Positions 7,267-11,171 of a stretch of DNA of 11,171 nt are shown here, one piece after another. The stretch is taken from assembly GCA_017625275.1 (NCBI GenBank), contig JAGALI010000191.1:1-11171 (forward strand), read 5' to 3'. The notes under the pieces are model-generated. The model made no database searches, was not told the origin of the DNA, and worked only from the letters and a program-made list of their open reading frames with translations. A program made the translations under genes and the position numbers. Every line of letters starts with the position of its first letter. Position 1 is the first letter of the stretch. The DNA comes from Clostridia bacterium (lineage in GTDB: Bacteria; Bacillota; Clostridia; Oscillospirales; CAG-272).

Positions 7267-7866
7267 TTAAATATCTCGTCTTCCTTGAATTGCACGATAG
7301 AGAGTAACCTCATCAGCATATTCAAGGTCAGCACCAACAGGAAGACCGTTGGCAATTCTTGTGACCTTAACCTCGAAGGGCCTTAAAAGTCTTGAAATAT
7401 ACATTGCAGTGGCCTCGCCCTCTACAGTTGGGTTGGTTGCAATAATAATTTCCTTTACATCCTCACGCTCTATACGAGCGAGAAGCTCCTTTATTTTTAA
7501 TTGATCAGGTCCTATCCCCTTCATAGGAGAAATAGTGCCATGTAGGACGTGGTAAACACCTTTAAATTCCTTTACCTTTTCAAGCGCCATAACTCCGCGC
7601 GCATCCTCGACAACACAAATGATGGAACGGTCTCTTGTATCATCAGCACAAATAGAGCATTCGTTTCCAACAGATATGTTTTGACAACAATCACAAATAC
7701 CAAGCTGGGTTTTTGCGGCTATAATAGAGTCGGCGAATATTCTTGCATCATCCTCACTCATATTAAGTACAGAAAAAGCCATCTTTACAGCACTTTTTTT
7801 GCCTACACCATCAAGGGAACGAAACTTGTCTACAAGATCCTGCAAGGGCTTTAATAGAAGCTCCAT
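7267..7866 (-). CDS. recR: Recombination mediator protein RecR
   Basis: The product has 199 residues, the normal length. RecR works with RecO (and RecF) to load RecA onto SSB-coated single-stranded gaps. In order it shows an N-terminal helix-hairpin-helix (about 16-30, LDGVGKKSAVKMA), a C4 zinc finger (C58/C61 and C70/C73), a Toprim domain (CVVEDARGVMALE with E87/D88, then TNPTVEGEATA with E149), and the conserved C-terminal segment GLPVGADLEYADEVTLYRAI. All zinc ligands and the acidic Toprim residues are present. The ATG overlaps the ybaB stop by one base (TAATG, 7868-7864 on the - strand), which indicates translational coupling. The ybaB-recR order after dnaX is the usual Firmicute arrangement. 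Confidence 0.97.
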   Translation of the reverse strand: MELLLKPLQDLVDKFRSLDGVGKKSAVKMAFSVLNMSEDDARIFADSIIAAKTQLGICDCCQNISVGNECSICADDTRDRSIICVVEDARGVMALEKVKEFKGVYHVLHGTISPMKGIGPDQLKIKELLARIEREDVKEIIIATNPTVEGEATAMYISRLLRPFEVKVTRIANGLPVGADLEYADEVTLYRAIQGRRDI

Positions 7867-8201
7867 TAGAAAATACCAGGCATGCCACCGAGAGGTCCTG
7901 CTACCTTTTTCATTTCCTCATCAGCGTCTGCATTTACCTTTTTAATAGCCTCATTAACACCTGCAACCATAATGTCGCTAAGTGTTTCTATGTCATCTGG
8001 ATCAACGATTTCTGGCGCAATATCAATGGAAAGGATTTCACGCTTACCATTTATTTTTATTTTTAGAACCCCACCACCAGCAGAAACCTCGTATTCCTTA
8101 GCCTCAAGCTCTGCTTGCTTGATTTGCATGTCCTCTTGCATTTTTTGAGCTTGTCTAAGCATTTCATTCATGCTTGGACCCTTTGGAACCATAGCCTTCA
8201 T
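7866..8201 (-). CDS. ybaB: YbaB/EbfC-family nucleoid-associated protein
   Basis: The product has 111 residues, typical for the family. YbaB/EbfC proteins form small tweezer-like dimers that bind DNA and help shape the nucleoid. The sequence shows the MNEMLRQAQKMQEDM N-terminal helix, a long coiled helix rich in Q, E and K up to about residue 40, the hallmark EVSAGGGVLKIKINGKREILSIDI beta section, and a C-terminal helix with VNEAIKKVNADADEEMKKV ending in a G/M/P-rich tail (GGMPGIF). The ATG at 8201 has AGGTGG close upstream. The gene lies between dnaX (15 bases from the dnaX stop) and recR (one-base overlap), as in B. subtilis (yaaK). Confidence 0.95.
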   Translation of the reverse strand: MKAMVPKGPSMNEMLRQAQKMQEDMQIKQAELEAKEYEVSAGGGVLKIKINGKREILSIDIAPEIVDPDDIETLSDIMVAGVNEAIKKVNADADEEMKKVAGPLGGMPGIF

Positions 8202-8216
8202 ATAATTACCACCTTA

Positions 8217-9770
8217 TCATATAAAATCGTCAAGGTCGGATCTTTCGACCTTGTTAGTTTTTAAATTAACAATAATTTGAGATGGGGAAGTGATATCAAC
8301 ATCACAGCAAACCATCGAATCAAATATATATTTTTTGTTCTTTTCACTTCCAAGCATTGTAGCCATTAGCTTGTTATTGGAAATGATATAATATTTATTA
8401 TCGCTTGGAGAATAGTAGCAGTCGCAATTTTTCAAAAAGCTTTCGATAGCGTGGTCGAAATCTCCAACCTTGGCAATAACCTCATCCCAATTGTCAAGAT
8501 AGTGATTTTTATCACTTTTTGGAGCTTCCTCAACCTCAGCAAAATCAACAACTGGTTTTTCTTTGCTTTCAGCAGATGAATTGTAAGCAACAGTAGTATC
8601 TTGTGCTGGTACAACTCCCTTGGACATTAGTGTTACCTTGTCCTCAAGGGCAGAAAGTCGTGACAAAATAGCTTCATTTGAGCCACTAAGTCTTGCATCA
8701 CACATTTTCATGAGCGTCATTTCGGCACATAGACGTTTGTTTGCTGGATTTCTAAGCATATTATTATATGCCTCATCAAGAAGTCTTGAATGATAAAGCA
8801 GGGTTGCCATGTTAAATCTTGATGCAACCTCCTCAAGGAGCTTATATTCCTGAGGGACAAGATCAAGATAAGTAGCGGCACCACAAGAGCGCTGAACCAT
8901 CATATCTCTATAAAAAGCAGTAAGATCAGAGAAAAATACCAAAACATCCTTAGATGAAACGACAATTTCATTTATTGTATCGAAAAGCTTTGCATAGCTT
9001 CTGTCGGCAATGTTATGGGCAACCTCGCACATTTTATCGTATGAGCTAGTACCAAGAATTTCATTAACAAGGTCAGCATCAATAGGCTTGTGAGAGCCTG
9101 CGCATAGCTCCATTAAGCTTATGGCATCACGCATACCACCTTGGGCAGTTTTTGCAATAAGAGCAGCACCATCCTCGCCGAGCTCAATATCCTCGTTTTG
9201 TGCGATGAATAAAAGCCTTTTAGAAAGCTCAGGGATAGCAATTCGTCTAAAATCGAAGCGCTGACATCTTGAAATTATAGTAGCTGGAATCTTGTGTGGC
9301 TCAGTTGTAGCAAAAATATAAAGAACATGCTCGGGTGGCTCCTCAATTGTCTTTAAAAGAGCATTGAAGGCACTGTCGGAGAGCATATGAGCCTCGTCAA
9401 TTATATATACGCGTTTTTTGAGCATTGCAGGAGTGTAAACAACGCTGTCGCGTAAATCTCTAATATAATCAACGCCAGTATTGGTTGCAGCGTCCATTTC
9501 GATAACATCGGTTGCAGTTCCTTGGTCAATAGCGCGACAGTTTTCGCATTCATTACAAGGATTTCCATCAATAGGATTTAAGCAGTTTACTACCTTAGCA
9601 AGGATTTTTGCACAGGTGGTTTTACCAGTACCACGAGAACCGGCAAAAAGATATGCATGAGAAACGGAATTGTTAAGTGCTTCGTATCTCAAAATTGATG
9701 TTATATGCTCCTGACCGGAAACATCACCAAAAACCGCAGGACGGTATTTTCTATATAAAGCCTGGTGCAT
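8217..9770 (-). CDS. dnaX: DNA polymerase III subunit tau/gamma (DnaX)
   Basis: The product has 517 residues. It is the AAA+ motor of the clamp loader, which opens and places the sliding clamp on primed DNA; the C-terminal tau part links the polymerase and helicase. Visible features are Walker A at 44-52 (GSRGTGKTT), a zinc module (C63, C72, C75, C78), Walker B at 121-129 (VYIIDEAHM), sensor 1 near 154-158 (ATTEP), the SRC motif (167-169) that gives the arginine finger, and a sensor 2-type GGMRDAISLMEL near 210-225. A linker rich in S, E and K then leads to a small C-terminal domain. The start at 9770 (MHQALYRKYRP, the family N-terminus) has AGGAGG 6 bases upstream; a farther in-frame ATG at 9821 lies inside the SRP RNA and is rejected. 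No convincing frameshift site for a separate gamma form was found. Confidence 0.96.
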   Translation of the reverse strand: MHQALYRKYRPAVFGDVSGQEHITSILRYEALNNSVSHAYLFAGSRGTGKTTCAKILAKVVNCLNPIDGNPCNECENCRAIDQGTATDVIEMDAATNTGVDYIRDLRDSVVYTPAMLKKRVYIIDEAHMLSDSAFNALLKTIEEPPEHVLYIFATTEPHKIPATIISRCQRFDFRRIAIPELSKRLLFIAQNEDIELGEDGAALIAKTAQGGMRDAISLMELCAGSHKPIDADLVNEILGTSSYDKMCEVAHNIADRSYAKLFDTINEIVVSSKDVLVFFSDLTAFYRDMMVQRSCGAATYLDLVPQEYKLLEEVASRFNMATLLYHSRLLDEAYNNMLRNPANKRLCAEMTLMKMCDARLSGSNEAILSRLSALEDKVTLMSKGVVPAQDTTVAYNSSAESKEKPVVDFAEVEEAPKSDKNHYLDNWDEVIAKVGDFDHAIESFLKNCDCYYSPSDNKYYIISNNKLMATMLGSEKNKKYIFDSMVCCDVDITSPSQIIVNLKTNKVERSDLDDFI

Positions 9771-9800
9771 TTTAATCCTCCTATATATAAAATATAAAAA

Positions 9801-10102
9801 CAAGGTGTCATGTAAGATCATACATCTAAAGTTCGAAAAGCTTTTATATGCGCGAACCTAAAACAAATGCTCAGAACAAGCACCCTCACGGCACATCTTC
9901 AAAACCGCTTAGTGCTGCTTGGTCCCCCATCTGACACGGTTCACAGCCGAAAATTGCGCAAGACTCATCCGTCAACACATTTATTGAAGGCGCTGACCAC
10001 ACAAAAACAGTCCTCAAATTAGCGTTCACCCCTGCATATAGCGGATTTCAGGTACAGGGTACCGCTACCACCCCAGCTAGTATGACCTTACATCACACCT
10101 TG
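9801..10102 (-). ncRNA. ffs: Signal recognition particle RNA, large Firmicute type (Alu and S domains)
   Basis: This 302-nt RNA is the scaffold of the SRP, which with Ffh targets nascent membrane proteins. Its ends pair into a long helix: CAAGGTGT...GTAAGGTCATAC at the 5' end with GTATGATCTTAC...ACACCTTG at the 3' end. The Alu domain follows the 5' strand (GGTAGCGGTACCCTGTACC, then ATCCGCTATATGCAGGGGTGAA; about 10072-10027). The S domain contains TCTTGCGCAA and GTGAACCG, then helix 8: a GTCAG side, a GGGA tetraloop (9926-9923) closed by UGG/CCA, and AGCAGC with the asymmetric-loop UAAG. A TTTTTATATTTT tract follows the 3' end and may help form it. A strong promoter lies upstream and dnaX directly downstream, the same order as B. 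subtilis scr-dnaX-yaaK-recR. The ends are set by the pairing and could differ by a few bases after processing. Confidence 0.95.
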
Positions 10103-10145
10103 TTTTTGCATATATATTAAATTATATGTGCGTATATGCTTTATT

Positions 10146-10174
10146 AGTATATCATACTCTAATAATAAAGTCAA
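10146..10174 (-). promoter_or_regulatory. Strong sigma-A promoter of the SRP RNA-dnaX operon
   Basis: On the - strand TTGACT (10174-10169) and TATACT (10151-10146) are separated by exactly 17 bases; each differs from consensus at one position. Transcription would start near 10139, about 37 bases before the paired 5' end of the SRP RNA, so the precursor would need 5' trimming. A second TATAAT-like box closer to the RNA lacks a good -35 partner. The promoter probably also feeds dnaX, ybaB, recR and the exonuclease gene. Confidence 0.8.
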
Positions 10175-10199
10175 GGCAAGAATTAATTTTTCTTGCCTT
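10173..10199 (-). terminator. Probable terminator of the enolase gene
   Basis: A 10-bp perfect stem (AAGGCAAGAA at 10173-10182 with TTCTTGCCTT at 10190-10199) encloses a 7-base AT loop, 30 bases after the enolase stop on the - strand. The tract after the stem is only moderately T-rich (GACTTTATTATT), so termination may be incomplete. Its downstream arm overlaps the first two bases of the -35 box of the SRP RNA promoter. Confidence 0.7.
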
Positions 10200-10229
10200 A
10201 AATTTTATTCTGTTTTTGACTCAAAAAAA

Positions 10230-11171
10230 TCAAAATTCGCTCTCGATTTTTAAAAGTCTATTGTATTTGGTAACTCTTTCCATACGGCAGGGAGCGCCAG
10301 CTTTAATAAACTCACATCCACACCCCACACCAATGTCAGAAATTGAAGTGTCGCTTGTTTCTCCAGAACGATGGGAAATGATAGTATAATATCCATTCTC
10401 TTTAGCTCTTTTTATAACATTTAAGGTCTCAGAAAGTGTGCCTATTTGGTTGGGCTTAATTAGTATGGCATTAGCAAGTCCATTTTCAATGCCATACTTT
10501 AAGCGATTTTCGTTGGTCACAAACAAGTCATCGCCAACCAAAATGCAATCCTTTCCAAGCTTGCTTGTTGCTCTTTGCCAGGCAGAGTAGTCCTCCTCTC
10601 CTAATGCATCCTCAATGGATAAAATAGGATAATTTTTGCAAAGCCTTTCCCATTTTGAAATAAGCTCATCAGAGGTATAGCTAACTTGTCCTTTTGGGAG
10701 AAGATAAGCGTCGCTTGATACCCATTCACTGGAGGCTATATCAAGAGATATTTTTACTTGGTCAGTAGAATAGCCAGCGTTTTCAATAGCATTTACAATC
10801 AGCTCAATTGCCTCCTCTTCATTTTTCAAATTAGGCGCAAAGCCACCCTCGTCGCCAACAGAAACAGAATAAGAATGCGCAACTAATAGTTTCCTTAGAG
10901 AGGAATAGATTTCACAGCCGGCTCTTAGTGCATCGTGAAAATGATCGAAATTGACTGGAACAATCATAAACTCTTGAATATCAAGGTTGTTTGAGGCGTG
11001 TGCACCACCATTTAAAATGTTCATCATAGGAGCAGGAATCCTTCTTGCAAATTCACCACCAATGAATTTGTATAATGGTAATCTATAATAATTTGCACAT
11101 GCCTTAGCAGTGGCTAAGGAAACTGCAAGAGTAGCGTTAGCACCTAGATTTGATTTTGAGTCTGTTCCATC
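10230..11171 (-). CDS. eno: Enolase (phosphopyruvate hydratase), partial: N-terminus beyond the window
   Basis: The reading frame is open to the window edge and gives the last 313 residues; about 105 N-terminal residues are outside, judging from the usual length of about 430. Enolase interconverts 2-phosphoglycerate and phosphoenolpyruvate in glycolysis, using Mg2+. Within the fragment these are present: NGGAHASNNLDIQEF (E67), the catalytic GDEGGFAPN (E108), metal ligands in SLDIASSEW (D144), SIED (E187) and VGDDL (D214), the catalytic lysine in LIKPNQIGT (K239), SHRSGET (H267, R268) and a second lysine in FIKAGAPCR (K290). All active-site residues are intact. Some usually conserved spots differ slightly (ALDAASSEF is SLDIASSEW; the segment before FIKAGAP is GVGCGCE), so it may be a diverged clostridial form. 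It ends with a hairpin 30 bases downstream. Confidence 0.96.
   Translation of the reverse strand, partial: DGTDSKSNLGANATLAVSLATAKACANYYRLPLYKFIGGEFARRIPAPMMNILNGGAHASNNLDIQEFMIVPVNFDHFHDALRAGCEIYSSLRKLLVAHSYSVSVGDEGGFAPNLKNEEEAIELIVNAIENAGYSTDQVKISLDIASSEWVSSDAYLLPKGQVSYTSDELISKWERLCKNYPILSIEDALGEEDYSAWQRATSKLGKDCILVGDDLFVTNENRLKYGIENGLANAILIKPNQIGTLSETLNVIKRAKENGYYTIISHRSGETSDTSISDIGVGCGCEFIKAGAPCRMERVTKYNRLLKIESEF

Noticed and set aside
8340..8620. Programmed -1 frameshift in dnaX producing a short gamma form
   Set aside because: No X-XXY-YYZ heptamer in frame was found. The A run near 8337 on the - strand reads C-AAA-AAA in frame and is too close to the C-terminus to give a typical gamma product.
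9771..9821. A longer dnaX start giving 17 extra N-terminal residues
   Set aside because: The ATG at 9821 is inside the 3' strand of the SRP RNA; the ATG at 9770 has AGGAGG and gives the canonical DnaX N-terminus.
10126..10389. An 87-codon open frame on the + strand over the SRP promoter and the enolase 3' end
   Set aside because: It spans the terminator hairpin and promoter and is then antisense to enolase; its residues look like translated noncoding AT-rich DNA.
1..11171. CRISPR arrays, insertion sequences, tRNA genes, riboswitches
   Set aside because: No regularly spaced repeats, transposase frames, terminal inverted repeats, cloverleaf patterns or known aptamer cores were seen on either strand.

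Overview
The window looks like a chromosomal housekeeping region of a low-GC Gram-positive bacterium of the class Clostridia, probably an anaerobe of the Oscillospiraceae type. The main evidence is: AT-rich DNA with A/T-ending codons; a large Bacillus/Clostridium-type SRP RNA with an Alu domain; the order SRP RNA - dnaX - ybaB - recR, as in Bacillus subtilis; a clostridial zf-trcl-type zinc-ribbon protein; and the paired radical SAM genes (TIGR03960 and TIGR03936 families) common in Clostridia. No mobile element, CRISPR array, tRNA or sign of recent transfer was seen.

Layout. (1) Positions 1-53 hold the probable last codons of an upstream + strand gene. (2) Positions 50-464 hold a single-gene unit: promoter, a 91-residue double zinc-ribbon protein, and a strong hairpin terminator. 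(3) Positions 489-6134 hold a + strand operon: an extended -10 promoter, rlmB (23S rRNA 2'-O-methyltransferase), a 724-residue 8-TM membrane protein, a TIGR03960-family radical SAM protein and its TIGR03936-family partner. It ends at a hairpin shared with the convergent - strand operon. (4) Positions 10174 down to 6139 form the - strand operon: promoter, SRP RNA (302 nt), dnaX, ybaB, recR and a DEDDh exonuclease with a C-terminal BRCT-like domain. (5) Positions 10230-11171 hold the 3' three quarters of an enolase gene on the - strand. Its terminator hairpin abuts and slightly overlaps the -35 box of the SRP RNA promoter.

How the genes fit together. The - strand operon joins protein targeting (SRP RNA), the replicase clamp loader (DnaX), the nucleoid protein YbaB, the recombination mediator RecR and an exonuclease, a classical replication/repair grouping with an unusual last member. 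The + strand operon joins rRNA modification with two radical SAM-linked proteins of unknown substrate and the unrecognised membrane protein.

The most interesting item is that membrane protein (1405-3579). Its 4+2+2 TM layout, large loop and segment order match a P1B-type (heavy metal) P-type ATPase. However, DKTGTLT, TGES, GDGxND and the CPC metal site are degenerate or missing. I read it as a catalytically dead P-type ATPase descendant with an added acidic N-terminal tail carrying a duplicated 11-residue motif. This is inference from reading the protein and has not been tested by a profile search.
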